A stretch of DNA of 64,000 nt, from contig NZ_LQBD01000014.1 of the NCBI RefSeq assembly GCF_046630315.1, positions 1-64,000 on the forward strand, written 5' to 3'. Of this stretch, positions 26,823-35,060 are shown in pieces. The notes below the pieces were generated by a model. That model was not told the DNA's origin. It made no database searches and was given only the letters and a program-made list of their open reading frames with translations. This DNA comes from Brucella anthropi_A. GTDB lineage: Bacteria; Pseudomonadota; Alphaproteobacteria; Rhizobiales; Rhizobiaceae. The first letter of the stretch is position 1. The number at the start of each line of letters is the position of its first letter. Made by a program: the position numbers and the translations under genes.

Positions 26823-26860
26823 AAACCCCGGCAAAGCATTTGCCGGGGTTTTTGTTTTTT
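26823..26860 (+). terminator. Terminator of secA
   Basis: Perfect 13-bp stem AAACCCCGGCAAA/TTTGCCGGGGTTT (26823-26835 with 26839-26851), then TTTGTTTTTTT. Confidence 0.92.
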
Positions 26861-27110
26861 TGCCGCCTGATATGCGCAGATGCGTGCCGCGAACAATTGT
26901 CCGGCCCGCTTTATTTTAGATACTTAAAATATAAATGCCGTTTAGAGAATACTCACCATTCCTTGAAGTCTTGCGACCACTTGCGGATTAGACTTTTTCT
27001 TTTTCTCTTTATAAAGAACTCCTGTCTAAGGTCTTCACGCGGCTTGAGCGACAAAGCACAGGCACGAGAAGCCGGGCTATCCGGTACGAAAAAAGCAGGT
27101 CCGGGAAGGC
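26861..27110. other. Gap between secA and the flippase gene
   Basis: About 250 bases, AT-richer than its surroundings (26905-27025). There is no supportable gene or RNA. It probably holds the promoter of the flippase gene, but no hexamer pair stands out. Confidence 0.4.
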
Positions 27111-28556
27111 TTGCAAAGACAGGGTTGGCAAACAGTGCGGTTTTCGGCAGCTGAAACGGCGAGCCGGTTTCTACCCGGCAGGATCGCGGCCAGGCTTCGT
27201 CCCGTGACGGAGCGGCTGGATGGCGTGCTTACGGATAGCGGACCGCAGGCAAGCGCACAGCGCTCTTCCCTCGTCGCCTTTTGCGTGCGTGTGGCAAGCG
27301 CGGCCATCGCGCTTCTGTCCCAGGTCATTCTGGCCCGCTGGATGGGTGAGTTCGAATACGGCATTTTCGTCCTCGTCTGGCTCACCATGATCATCATCGG
27401 CGATCTGGCCTGTTTCGGACTGCACACGACCATCATCCGCTTTGTGCCGGAATATGTGCAGCGCCAGATGTTCGGCCTTGTGCGCGGCATCATCCTCGCC
27501 GGGCGCATCTTCGCTTTCGCAGCCGCAACCCTCATCGCATTTCTGGGCGCGGGCCTCCTGCTTCTGCTCCGGGACCATGTTGCGAGCTATTATCTCGTGC
27601 CCTTCATCCTCGGCTTCATCTGCCTGCCGATGATAACGCTCGGCAATATGCTGGATGGCATTGCGCGCTCACGCACCTGGGTGATGATGGCGCTGACGCC
27701 GAGCTATATCGTTCGCCCGCTTCTGGTCCTCCTGTTCATGATTATCGCGCATGAAGCGGGATTGCCCTCCACGGCAACCGTCGCGCTCGCCGTATCGATC
27801 GCCGCGACCTGGCTGACCACCGCCGGGCAATTCCTGACCGTGGACCGCTCGCTGGAAAGGCATATTCCCGCAGCGGCGCGCGACCGGCGCCTTGGCGAAT
27901 GGATGAAGGTTGCGCTGCCGATTTTCCTTGTCGAAGGATTCTTCTTCCTGCTCATCAATGTCGATGTGCTGATGGTGGGCCGCGCGCTCGATCCCGAACA
28001 TGTGGCGATCTATTTTGCGGCAACCAAGATCATGGCGCTTGCCCATTTCGTCTATTTCGCCGTGAAGGCGAGCGTTGCCCAGCGTTATTCGGACCTGCTG
28101 CACAGCGGCGACCGGGCCGAATTCGCAAGCTTTGCCGAAGCATCCGTCCGCTGGACATTCTGGCCGACACTGTTCCTCGGCGCCGTCATTCTTCTGGCCG
28201 GCTATCCGCTTCTGCGGCTTTTCGGCCCGGCCTTCACCGCCGGCTATCCGCTTCTGTTCATCCTCATCATCGGGGTGATCGCGCGCGCCAGCGTCGGCCC
28301 GGCGGAAAGCCTCCTCAACATGTCGGGCAAGCAGAATATCTGCGCGCTCCTCTATGCCGCGACACTTGCCGTCAACGTCATTCTCAATCTGCTCCTGATA
28401 CCGCGCCTCGGCCTGACGGGCGCCGCGATTTCGACCGCCATCGCCATGCTGATGGAAGCCGCACTCCTTTCGGCAGCCGTATCACGCAGCTTGCACATAA
28501 CCATGTTCATTCTCATTCCACGAGACCGTACCAAGACCTCGGAGGGGACTTTGTAA
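27111..28556 (+). CDS. Oligosaccharide flippase family protein (Wzx/MurJ-like, MOP superfamily)
   Basis: Up to 481 residues with about twelve to fourteen hydrophobic helices, the layout of multidrug/oligosaccharide/polysaccharide exporters that flip lipid-linked sugars across the inner membrane. Conserved features include SQVILARWMGEFEYGIFVLVW in the first helix pair and a final amphipathic tail. The start is uncertain: the frame opens with TTG at 27111, and GTG codons at 27135 and 27204 are alternatives, none with a clear ribosome site. The stop codon overlaps the next gene's ATG (TAATG), tying it to the acyltransferase-like protein. The glycan carried is unknown. Confidence 0.8.
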   Translation: MQRQGWQTVRFSAAETASRFLPGRIAARLRPVTERLDGVLTDSGPQASAQRSSLVAFCVRVASAAIALLSQVILARWMGEFEYGIFVLVWLTMIIIGDLACFGLHTTIIRFVPEYVQRQMFGLVRGIILAGRIFAFAAATLIAFLGAGLLLLLRDHVASYYLVPFILGFICLPMITLGNMLDGIARSRTWVMMALTPSYIVRPLLVLLFMIIAHEAGLPSTATVALAVSIAATWLTTAGQFLTVDRSLERHIPAAARDRRLGEWMKVALPIFLVEGFFFLLINVDVLMVGRALDPEHVAIYFAATKIMALAHFVYFAVKASVAQRYSDLLHSGDRAEFASFAEASVRWTFWPTLFLGAVILLAGYPLLRLFGPAFTAGYPLLFILIIGVIARASVGPAESLLNMSGKQNICALLYAATLAVNVILNLLLIPRLGLTGAAISTAIAMLMEAALLSAAVSRSLHITMFILIPRDRTKTSEGTL

Positions 28557-29842
28557 TGGCCGCGAAACCTTTGCTTGAAGAATCCGCCGGCGGAAATGCA
28601 GCCCACATCGTTTCGGAGCTTGCCGAAAGCGGCATATCCCTTGAAACCGCCAAGAAGCTGGAGGAAAGCCTTCACAGCCGCGACATACCGCGCAAGCTTG
28701 CGATTTATGGCGCGGCGGCAGGCTTCGAATTGCGGGATGAACTCGATCACCTGAGCAACCGGACCATCGAGCCGAACGTGTTCTTCAATGCGCGGTTTCT
28801 GGCACCGGCCATGCCGCGTCTGGAAGATCGTGAAGTGCGCTTCATGGTCATGCGCGACGAAAACGAAATCCGCAGCCGCCTGCGCTTCGTCATGCCCTAT
28901 ACGATTGAGCGCCCCGGCCTGCCGCTGTCGACGCCCGTGATCCGCGCCTGGTCGACACCGTTCGGACCGCAAGGCACGCCGCTGATCGACCACGACAACC
29001 CCGTCGGCGTGCTGGAAGACCTGTTCGACATTCTGGCGCGCAAGCATCTCAAATTGCCCGATGTGCTTGTTTTGCCCGAGATGCGGGCCGATGGCCCGGC
29101 GGCCAAACTGATCCGCTCGGTTGCGGTCGGCCGACAATTGCCGCTGGTCGCGATAGAGCAGAAGGAGCGTCCCTTTCTCCAGAGCGATCTGGATGGCGAC
29201 GCCTATATCAGGCAGGCAATCGGTGCACACCATCGCCGGGATTATAACCGCCTGTGGCGCAGGCTGGCGGAGAAGGGCGAACTTGCCTATCGCGTCGCCC
29301 GCACGCCGGACGATGTGCGCCACGCCTTCGAACATTTCCTCACACTTGAGGCAAGCGGCTGGAAGGGCAAGCGCGGCACCGCCATGGCCGTCGACCGGTT
29401 TCGCGCCGCCTTCGCCCGCGAGGCGGTCAACAATCTTGCCGAACGCGACTGCGTGCGCGTGCACACGCTGGAACTGGATGGCCGGGTCATCGCCATTCTT
29501 ATCGTCTTTACAGTGTCGGGCGAAGCCTGGACCTGGAAGACGGCCTATGATGAGAGCCTGAACGCCTGGTCGCCGGGCGTGCTTCTGATGATCGAGGTCG
29601 TGAAGAACCATCTGAACGACCCGAACATCAACCGCACCGATTCCTGTGCCGTCCCGGATCATCCGGTCATGACGCGACTGTTCGACAAACGCGAGACGAT
29701 CGAAACGCTGGTGATCGGCCTCAACCCGTCTGCGGACAAGCTTGTGCGTCAGGCCGCTTCGCAGATCCATCTTTACCAGCGGACCCGCAATCTGGCCCGC
29801 ATTGTGCGCAATCGCATCCGTAGTTTCACCGAGAGAAAATAG
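28556..29842 (+). CDS. GNAT/BioF2-like acyltransferase, envelope-associated
   Basis: A 428-residue soluble protein. The C-terminal half (about 230-400) resembles the GNAT-fold BioF2/FemAB-like acyltransferases: HHRRDYNRLWRRLAEKGELAYRVA, then FEHFLTLEASGWKGKRGTA and the acceptor-side SGEAWTWKTAYDESLNAWSPGVLL. Such enzymes attach acyl or aminoacyl groups to envelope glycans. The N-terminal half is unassigned. Its ATG overlaps the flippase stop codon behind GGAGGGGACT, so the two products should be made together. The open frame upstream, inside the flippase gene, is a shadow. Confidence 0.82.
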   Translation: MAAKPLLEESAGGNAAHIVSELAESGISLETAKKLEESLHSRDIPRKLAIYGAAAGFELRDELDHLSNRTIEPNVFFNARFLAPAMPRLEDREVRFMVMRDENEIRSRLRFVMPYTIERPGLPLSTPVIRAWSTPFGPQGTPLIDHDNPVGVLEDLFDILARKHLKLPDVLVLPEMRADGPAAKLIRSVAVGRQLPLVAIEQKERPFLQSDLDGDAYIRQAIGAHHRRDYNRLWRRLAEKGELAYRVARTPDDVRHAFEHFLTLEASGWKGKRGTAMAVDRFRAAFAREAVNNLAERDCVRVHTLELDGRVIAILIVFTVSGEAWTWKTAYDESLNAWSPGVLLMIEVVKNHLNDPNINRTDSCAVPDHPVMTRLFDKRETIETLVIGLNPSADKLVRQAASQIHLYQRTRNLARIVRNRIRSFTERK

Positions 29843-29978
29843 GGAGGATTCAAACCAACCTTAAAAAAGCCCAGAAATCACTGTCCTGAATCCCCGATCG
29901 CCGGATTTATCCGGGCGGGAGAAGTTGCGATTGCAGTTTCGCGGCAGCCCTGCGAAGCTATATCGTCAATAGCTGTTT

Positions 29979-30076
29979 TAGAGCATTTCCAGCAAAAGTG
30001 TGAAACGGTTTTGCGTAGGATAATGTGGCAAAACAAAGAGTTATAGCGGTTCCGACCAGCTGTTAAAGCAGGAACC
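29979..30076. repeat. Modular palindromic intergenic repeat, short form
   Basis: Begins TAGAGCATTTCCAGC and ends near GCAGGAACC. It has the head (AGCAAAAGTGTGAAACGG), the joint (GGATAATGTGGCAAAACAAA) and a tail starting TAGCGGTTCCGACC. The 23-base palindrome module of the long copies is absent. It lies between the acyltransferase and the phosphoethanolamine transferase gene. Confidence 0.65.
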
Positions 30077-30101
30077 ACACCAGGATTGTGAAGGTTCAGG
30101 C

Positions 30102-31736
30102 ATGCGGTTTCCACGCCCCACCATTGCCAGCGGTACGCTTTGCGTCCTGACTGCGGTTTATCTCCTCGCTTTCACCAATACATCCTTCTGGCAGCGGCTG
30201 ATCGCCTATTTTTCCGATCACCCGCAAAAACTGCTTGTCGCGGCGGCGGCTCTTCTGCTCATCCATATTGCCGTGCTGATGGCCTTCTCGGCAAAATATG
30301 TCATCAAGCCGGTTCTGATTTTCGCCATATGGGTTGCCGCCGGCGGTTCCTATTTCACCGACACATTCGGCACGATCATCGACCGCAACGTGGTCGAGGC
30401 AACGCTCACAACGACAAAAGCCGAATCCGGCCATCTGATAACGGCGGGCTTTCTGCTGCATATGCTGCTTTACGCCGTCATTCCCTCACTGCTCGTCGTC
30501 TGGGTTCGTGTGAAACACCGGCCTTTGCTGCAAAAGCTACTGGTCAACACCGCTTCGATCCTGGCCTGCCTTGCCGTCGCCATCGCGCTTATCGGTTCGG
30601 ATTATGGCAGCTTCTCCTCGATGTATCGCGAGCATCGCTCCGACATCATGGAACGGCTGATGCCCGGCACGCCGCTGAAAAGCACGGTGCAATATATTGC
30701 GCGGGACCTGAATGACAGGCAGATCGTGATGCAGCCGCTGGGGCTCGATGCCAAGCAGGCATTGCCGCCGCTTGCGTCGGACAAGAAACTGCTCACGGTC
30801 GTCGTGGTGGGTGAAACCGCCCGCGCCCAGAACTTCAGCCTTTACGGCTATCCGCGTGAGACCAATCCCGAACTCGGGCAGCAGGATATCGTCACTTTTA
30901 CCAACACGACAAGCTGCGGCACGGACACGTCGGTTTCCGTGCCGTGCATGTTCTCCCCCTTTCCACGGGAAGAATATTCCAGCTCAAAATTCCATGGCTC
31001 GGAAAATCTGATGGATGTTCTCAATCACGCTGGCATCCAGGTTGCGTGGTATGAGAACAATACCGGCAGCAAGGGCGTATCGGACCGCATCCCGACAGTC
31101 GACCTGCAAAATTCGAACGATACACGTTATTGCGAGGGCGGCGAATGTCTCGACCAGATTCTGGTCGACCGGCTGCGCGATCACCTGAAAGACGTAAACG
31201 GCAATGCCACCATCGTTTTGCATATGACGGGCAGCCACGGACCATCCTATTATCGCCGCTATCCGCCGGAATTCGCAAAGTTCAAGCCGGAGTGCCGCAC
31301 GAGCGAGTTTTCCGACTGCACCACCGAGCAGATCGTCAATGCCTATGACAATTCGATCGTCTATACCGACCATATATTGTCCGAGGTCATCAATCTTCTG
31401 AAGGCCAGTGAGGACCGGTTTGCCCCTGCCATGATCTACATGTCCGACCATGGCGAATCGCTTGGCGAAGACGGCCTCTATCTGCATGCCGCGCCCTATT
31501 TCATTGCCCCTGACGAACAGACGCATATTCCCTTCGTCGCGTGGTTTTCGCCGGATTATGCCAATGCAACCCGGCTCGACACGGCTTGCGTCAGGCAAGA
31601 TGCCGCCGCCCCCTCCTCGCACGACAATCTGTTTCATACGATCATCGGCATGATGGGTGTGAAAACGTCGGCCTATGATCAGGCATTGGACCGCTTTGCC
31701 AATTGCCGGAAAGCCAATGTGGCAACGTCGAACTAG
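30102..31736 (+). CDS. Phosphoethanolamine transferase, EptA/LptA type
   Basis: A 544-residue inner-membrane enzyme that moves phosphoethanolamine from phosphatidylethanolamine onto lipid A or core sugars, lowering surface charge and giving resistance to cationic peptides. Five membrane helices (about 10-165) precede the periplasmic sulfatase-fold domain. The acceptor motif TTSCGT (269-274) supplies the catalytic Thr; metal-site motifs VGETARAQNFSLYGY, HMTGSHGPSYY and MSDHGESLGE are all present. Brucella has one such enzyme described as LptA that modifies lipid A, and this is probably its gene or homologue. AAGG precedes the ATG. Confidence 0.93.
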   Translation: MRFPRPTIASGTLCVLTAVYLLAFTNTSFWQRLIAYFSDHPQKLLVAAAALLLIHIAVLMAFSAKYVIKPVLIFAIWVAAGGSYFTDTFGTIIDRNVVEATLTTTKAESGHLITAGFLLHMLLYAVIPSLLVVWVRVKHRPLLQKLLVNTASILACLAVAIALIGSDYGSFSSMYREHRSDIMERLMPGTPLKSTVQYIARDLNDRQIVMQPLGLDAKQALPPLASDKKLLTVVVVGETARAQNFSLYGYPRETNPELGQQDIVTFTNTTSCGTDTSVSVPCMFSPFPREEYSSSKFHGSENLMDVLNHAGIQVAWYENNTGSKGVSDRIPTVDLQNSNDTRYCEGGECLDQILVDRLRDHLKDVNGNATIVLHMTGSHGPSYYRRYPPEFAKFKPECRTSEFSDCTTEQIVNAYDNSIVYTDHILSEVINLLKASEDRFAPAMIYMSDHGESLGEDGLYLHAAPYFIAPDEQTHIPFVAWFSPDYANATRLDTACVRQDAAAPSSHDNLFHTIIGMMGVKTSAYDQALDRFANCRKANVATSN

Positions 31737-31965
31737 GAGGACCTTCGACGTTGCGCGTCTTTCGCTGATTATATCAGCCGAACCAATGATTTGAGCCATC
31801 CGGCAAAGCGTGATACACTTCGTTTCGGGAGAGCGCATGGACTGGCGGAAGAGGAGGCCGCACCGGTGCCATCCGGCATTTTGGAGAGTGCCCGAAGCCC
31901 GGATAAATTATAAAGCTTCCGCCTGGCTCAAACGCTGTCGCGCCCTCCCTGGAAGGAGATGCGCC

Positions 31966-32067
31966 ATGGAATATCTTCACTATGTCAGCACGCTGGATTA
32001 TGTCCTGCTGGGCTTGATCGCCCTGCTTGTCTTCTGGAACCTGGTTGAGGCGGGCATGCGCAGATAG
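31966..32067 (+). CDS. 33-residue single-pass membrane microprotein
   Basis: A very short gene that length filters often miss. It has a strong ribosome site (AAGGAG, seven bases before the ATG) and encodes a hydrophobic helix (about 10-26, LDYVLLGLIALLVFWNL) flanked by Tyr/His at the N-end and MRR at the C-end, so the basic tail should face the cytosol. The upstream frame is open to 31810 but reads like non-coding DNA. It stands alone between the phosphoethanolamine transferase and tRNA-Leu genes. I recognise no family and assign no function. Confidence 0.55.
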   Translation: MEYLHYVSTLDYVLLGLIALLVFWNLVEAGMRR

Positions 32068-32243
32068 GAGCGGCCTATCTTGAGACCGTTCCAATTTTTG
32101 GCCTGACGCTCCCACGCAGTCAGGTACAGATTTTTGACGAGAATGCAGCCGAAACGACACGCGGCTGAGTGCAGTGCACGTCTCTGTTCCTTTCACCTCT
32201 TGGCCTGCGGCAGTAACCGGATGAAAGCTGCTCTTTTGAGCAA

Positions 32244-32272
32244 TTGACCTCGTTTCGTTTAGCCGTTATATC
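32244..32272 (+). promoter_or_regulatory. Sigma-70 promoter of tRNA-Leu
   Basis: TTGACC (32244-32249), 17-base spacer, TATATC (32267-32272). It is about 50 bases before the tRNA 5' end. The rest of the gap back to the microprotein gene shows nothing further. Confidence 0.75.
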
Positions 32273-32321
32273 CCAACCCGCTGTCCCTTTGGACCATATC
32301 GAACTGCTTCGGCAGAAATGT

Positions 32322-32406
32322 GCGGGTGTGGTGGAACTGGTAGACGCGCCGGACTCAAAATCCGGTTCCGAAAGGAGTGTCGGTTCGATTCCGACCACCC
32401 GCACCA
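32322..32406 (+). tRNA. tRNA-Leu (anticodon CAA)
   Basis: An 85-base class II tRNA with encoded CCA. The acceptor stem GCGGGTG pairs with CACCCGC, discriminator A. The anticodon stem CCGGA/TCCGG closes loop CTCAAAA, so the anticodon is CAA (reads UUG). A long variable arm of about 15 bases and GGTTCGATTCC in the T-arm are typical of tRNA-Leu. Confidence 0.96.
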
Positions 32407-32471
32407 TTCTTGCCTATCGTTCAGGGTGAAAAACTGCGAAGGCATTCAGCATACCTCCGCAGCAGGCTGTC

Positions 32472-32840
32472 TCAGCGCTTCAGCAATTGCTTCATTTCAC
32501 TGCCATTCACGCCATATTTGCTCTCGGCAATGGAGCAGACCTTCTTATCCGGCACATTCTGATAGCGCAGCTTTGCGCTTTTATAGCCGTCCAGCGAGCC
32601 CTCAATGAAGCTCCTCGCAGTTTGCTGCGGATTACACTCCCTGTTGTAAGCCTTGTTTGCCATGCAATAAACAAACACTGCGCGCTCGGCATCAACCGCC
32701 TTATATTGAGGACAGCGGGACTGAAAATATCGCGCTTCTCCCATATGATGATCGGTTCTGAACTGTTCTGGAATGCGATTGGTCGTGCAAGCCGTGAGCG
32801 CCAGAAGCAAGCCGGCCCCCAATAGAAATTTGCCCCTCAT
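32472..32840 (-). CDS. Small lipoprotein, function unknown
   Basis: A 122-residue predicted lipoprotein: basic start MRGK, hydrophobic core, and the lipobox LTAC with Cys at about 18, so it is lipidated and membrane-anchored. The mature part has four further cysteines (SRCPQ, VYCMA, NRECNPQ, KVCSIA), likely two disulfides, and ends in a basic helix. A perfect GGAGG ribosome site precedes the ATG. I recognise no domain. Confidence 0.78.
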   Translation of the reverse strand: MRGKFLLGAGLLLALTACTTNRIPEQFRTDHHMGEARYFQSRCPQYKAVDAERAVFVYCMANKAYNRECNPQQTARSFIEGSLDGYKSAKLRYQNVPDKKVCSIAESKYGVNGSEMKQLLKR

Positions 32841-32943
32841 TATCCCTCCAACATGTCTTGAAATGACCCTGCTGGTTTAGCATCGGGGCATGCCATGGGA
32901 AAGTACCGACAACCGGTCGCTGCTTTCCGCCGCACGGGGGATT

Positions 32944-34227
32944 TCACGCCGCTTCCAGCGCCTGCGCCAGATCGGCAATCAGATCGTCGGGATGTTCAAT
33001 GCCGATGGAAAGCCGGATCGTCGATTCCAGAACCCCGATACGTTCCCGCACATCGATGGGAACGCCCGAATGGGTCATCGCAGCAGGATGGCTTGCAAGC
33101 GATTCCGTACCGCCGAGGCTGACCGCAAGCTTCAATATCTGAAGTGCATTCAGGAAACGGAAAGCCGCCGCCTGCCCTCCCTTGATATCGAATGAGAAAG
33201 TCGATCCCGCACCGGTGCATTGGCGCTTGAACAGCGCGCCAATGTCCGAATTCTCATCCTCAAAGGGGAGATAATGCAGCTTTTCCACCTTCGGATGGTC
33301 GCGCAGAAACTCCGCTATCGCCTGCGCATTGCTGTTGGCGCGCTCCATGCGCAGCCCGAGCGTTTCGAGCGAGCGGCCCAGCATCCAGCACGAATGCGGA
33401 TCAAGCTGCGTGCCGATGGCGCCGCGCAATGCCTTGACCTGTTTCACGACAGCCTTGGCACCCAGAACCGCCCCGGCAATCAGGTCCGAATGTCCGCCGA
33501 CATATTTGGTCAGCGAATAGACCGAAAGGTCGGCGCCGTGGTCGAGCGGCTTCTGGTAAACCGGGCCGAGCAGGGTATTATCGCAGGCAATGATCGGCCT
33601 GTGGCCCTGCCTTTGTTCGATTTTTTCCGCAACACGCCGGATGGCAGCAATATCGACAATGCTGTTGGTGGGATTGGCTGGCGTTTCGATCAGGATCACC
33701 GCGACACGCCCCTTGGCCACGGCTCTGTCAGCCGCCTGTTCGATTGCGGCTTCATGCACCCCATCGGCGAAGGAGACCGCTTCGACACCGAAATTGAGAA
33801 ACGTCTTGGCAAGGAGCGTTTCGGTTCCGCCGTAAAGCGGTTGCGAATGCAGGATGACATCGCCGGGACGGACAAAGGCAAACAGCGTCGTGGCAATTGC
33901 CGACATGCCGGAAGAAAACAGCGCGCAGCTCTCGGTCCCTTCATAGACCGCAAGGCGGTCTTCGACGATCTCGCTGTTGGGATGGTTGAAACGGGAATAG
34001 ACGAGGCCCGCCCCGACGCCGGCCGGCGGTTCCTTGCGGCCGGAAACAAAATCGAAGAAATCCCGCCCGTCTTCAGCCGTCTTGAACACGAAAGTCGACG
34101 TCAGAAACACCGGCGGCTTGACCGCTCCCTCGGAAAGCTCCGGATCATAGCCATAATTGAGCATCTGCGTTTCAGGATGAAGCGGATGATTGCCCAGCAT
34201 GGTCTTTGAAGGCCGTGGCGCAGTCAT
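32944..34227 (-). CDS. Cys/Met metabolism PLP enzyme (cystathionine gamma-synthase family)
   Basis: A 427-residue fold-type I PLP enzyme of the trans-sulfuration group. The PLP lysine is Lys 241 in SLTKYVGGHSD; the substrate/PLP contacts YSRFNHPNSEIVE (78-90) and SSGMSAIATTL are conserved. Related enzymes act as cystathionine gamma-synthase, gamma- or beta-lyase or O-acetylhomoserine sulfhydrylase, so the exact reaction is open. AAGGAGG lies nine bases before the ATG but can be hidden by the leader (see 34228-34293). cysK is 800 bases away, so sulfur metabolism is locally clustered. Confidence 0.9.
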   Translation of the reverse strand: MTAPRPSKTMLGNHPLHPETQMLNYGYDPELSEGAVKPPVFLTSTFVFKTAEDGRDFFDFVSGRKEPPAGVGAGLVYSRFNHPNSEIVEDRLAVYEGTESCALFSSGMSAIATTLFAFVRPGDVILHSQPLYGGTETLLAKTFLNFGVEAVSFADGVHEAAIEQAADRAVAKGRVAVILIETPANPTNSIVDIAAIRRVAEKIEQRQGHRPIIACDNTLLGPVYQKPLDHGADLSVYSLTKYVGGHSDLIAGAVLGAKAVVKQVKALRGAIGTQLDPHSCWMLGRSLETLGLRMERANSNAQAIAEFLRDHPKVEKLHYLPFEDENSDIGALFKRQCTGAGSTFSFDIKGGQAAAFRFLNALQILKLAVSLGGTESLASHPAAMTHSGVPIDVRERIGVLESTIRLSIGIEHPDDLIADLAQALEAA

Positions 34228-34293
34228 GAAAACCTCCTTGAGAAAACCCCTCTTGTCCGCGTGCGGACAGGAGGAGCTTAACAGAGGTTTTCT
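34228..34293 (-). promoter_or_regulatory. Structured leader with alternative pairings hiding the Shine-Dalgarno site
   Basis: In the transcript, AGAAAACCTC (34293 to 34284) can pair with GAGGTTTTC (34236 to 34228), which contains part of the AAGGAGG ribosome site, or with GGTTTTCT (34248 to 34241). The two are mutually exclusive. Between them is a hairpin (CCTCCTGTCCGC / GCGGACAAGAGG with one C-A mismatch), whose CTCCTCC arm also complements the ribosome site. It looks like an attenuating leader, but no known riboswitch class was recognised. Confidence 0.45.
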
Positions 34294-34370
34294 GGAATCT
34301 TCTTGCGTTGTTACGCTTTCTCAGGAAATCGCTGCAATGGCGGAAGAAAGCTTTTGGAAAAAGTGGACGA

Positions 34371-34820
34371 TTACTTGATGACCAGCACGGGTACGGTGCT
34401 GTGGGACAGAACCTCCGCCGCCTGACTTCCAAGCAATAGCTTGTTCACGCCGCGGCGGCCATGCGATGCAATGACGATCAGATCGGCATTCCTGGCCTTG
34501 GCAACCTCAACGATGCCCTGTGCGGGAGACTGGTTCTCGATATGCACGGCTTCGGCGCTGACACCGATCTGCGTTGCCTTGGTTTTGGCCTTCGTCAGAA
34601 TGTCGGAGGCTGCCCTGGTGATAGCCTCACGATATTCCTGAAATGCCGCCGGGCTCGACGCCCATTCGGCCGCGACCACAATACCGTAGGAGGGCAGAAG
34701 TTCGGTCACGGAAACAAATATGACATTCGCACCTGTTTCCTTGGCCAGCGCAATCCCCTGATCAACCCCTTTTTCGGCAAGTTCCGATCCATCGGTTGCG
34801 ATCAATATGTTCTTGTACAT
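34371..34820 (-). CDS. Universal stress protein (UspA family)
   Basis: A 149-residue cytosolic protein with a single Usp domain: MYKNILIATDGSELAEKG at the start and the ATP-binding C-terminal segment VIASHGRRGVNKLLLGSQAAEVLSHS. These proteins help survival under oxygen limitation, stationary phase or other stress. The open frame reaches 34925, but MYKNIL behind AGGAGAGCAGGA is the start. An exact FNR/FixK box lies upstream, so expression under low oxygen is likely. Confidence 0.93.
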   Translation of the reverse strand: MYKNILIATDGSELAEKGVDQGIALAKETGANVIFVSVTELLPSYGIVVAAEWASSPAAFQEYREAITRAASDILTKAKTKATQIGVSAEAVHIENQSPAQGIVEVAKARNADLIVIASHGRRGVNKLLLGSQAAEVLSHSTVPVLVIK

Positions 34821-34875
34821 TCCTGCTCTCCTGCTGCCTGTTGCCCGATGATGCGCGCCGTCAAGCCGCAATGCA

Positions 34876-34889
34876 TTGATGCGGATCAA
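34876..34889. promoter_or_regulatory. FNR/FixK-type anaerobox upstream of the universal stress protein
   Basis: TTGAT-GCGG-ATCAA, an exact match to the FNR/FixK consensus TTGAT-N4-ATCAA. Its centre is 62 bases before the stress-protein start codon, a workable distance for an activator site near -41.5. It could also act on cysK, about 175 bases away in the other direction, but this is less likely. Confidence 0.7.
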
Positions 34890-35060
34890 TCGGGCCCTAC
34901 CCCACGCTAATACGCCCCCTCCCAATTATGATGGAATTTACTTCCAATTTATTAGGCTATAAAGAATAAATTTCTAAATTCGATGCCGAACACGCACGCG
35001 CCCGACTATGCTTTTGCGCCATTTCCTCCTAAACTTTGCGCAACAAAGGGAGATCACGCC

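Noticed and set aside
24114..26834. 906-codon open frame antisense to secA
   Set aside because: A shadow of secA codon bias; composition has no protein-like features, and secA is complete on the other strand.
27899..28555. Upstream part of the acyltransferase frame as a fused longer protein
   Set aside because: It overlaps the flippase gene in another frame; the ATG at 28556 with GGAGGGG is a clear start.
34228..34293. SAM-II or SAH riboswitch in the trans-sulfuration leader
   Set aside because: The conserved bases of these classes, as far as I recall them, are not present. Only the alternative pairing was kept as a finding.
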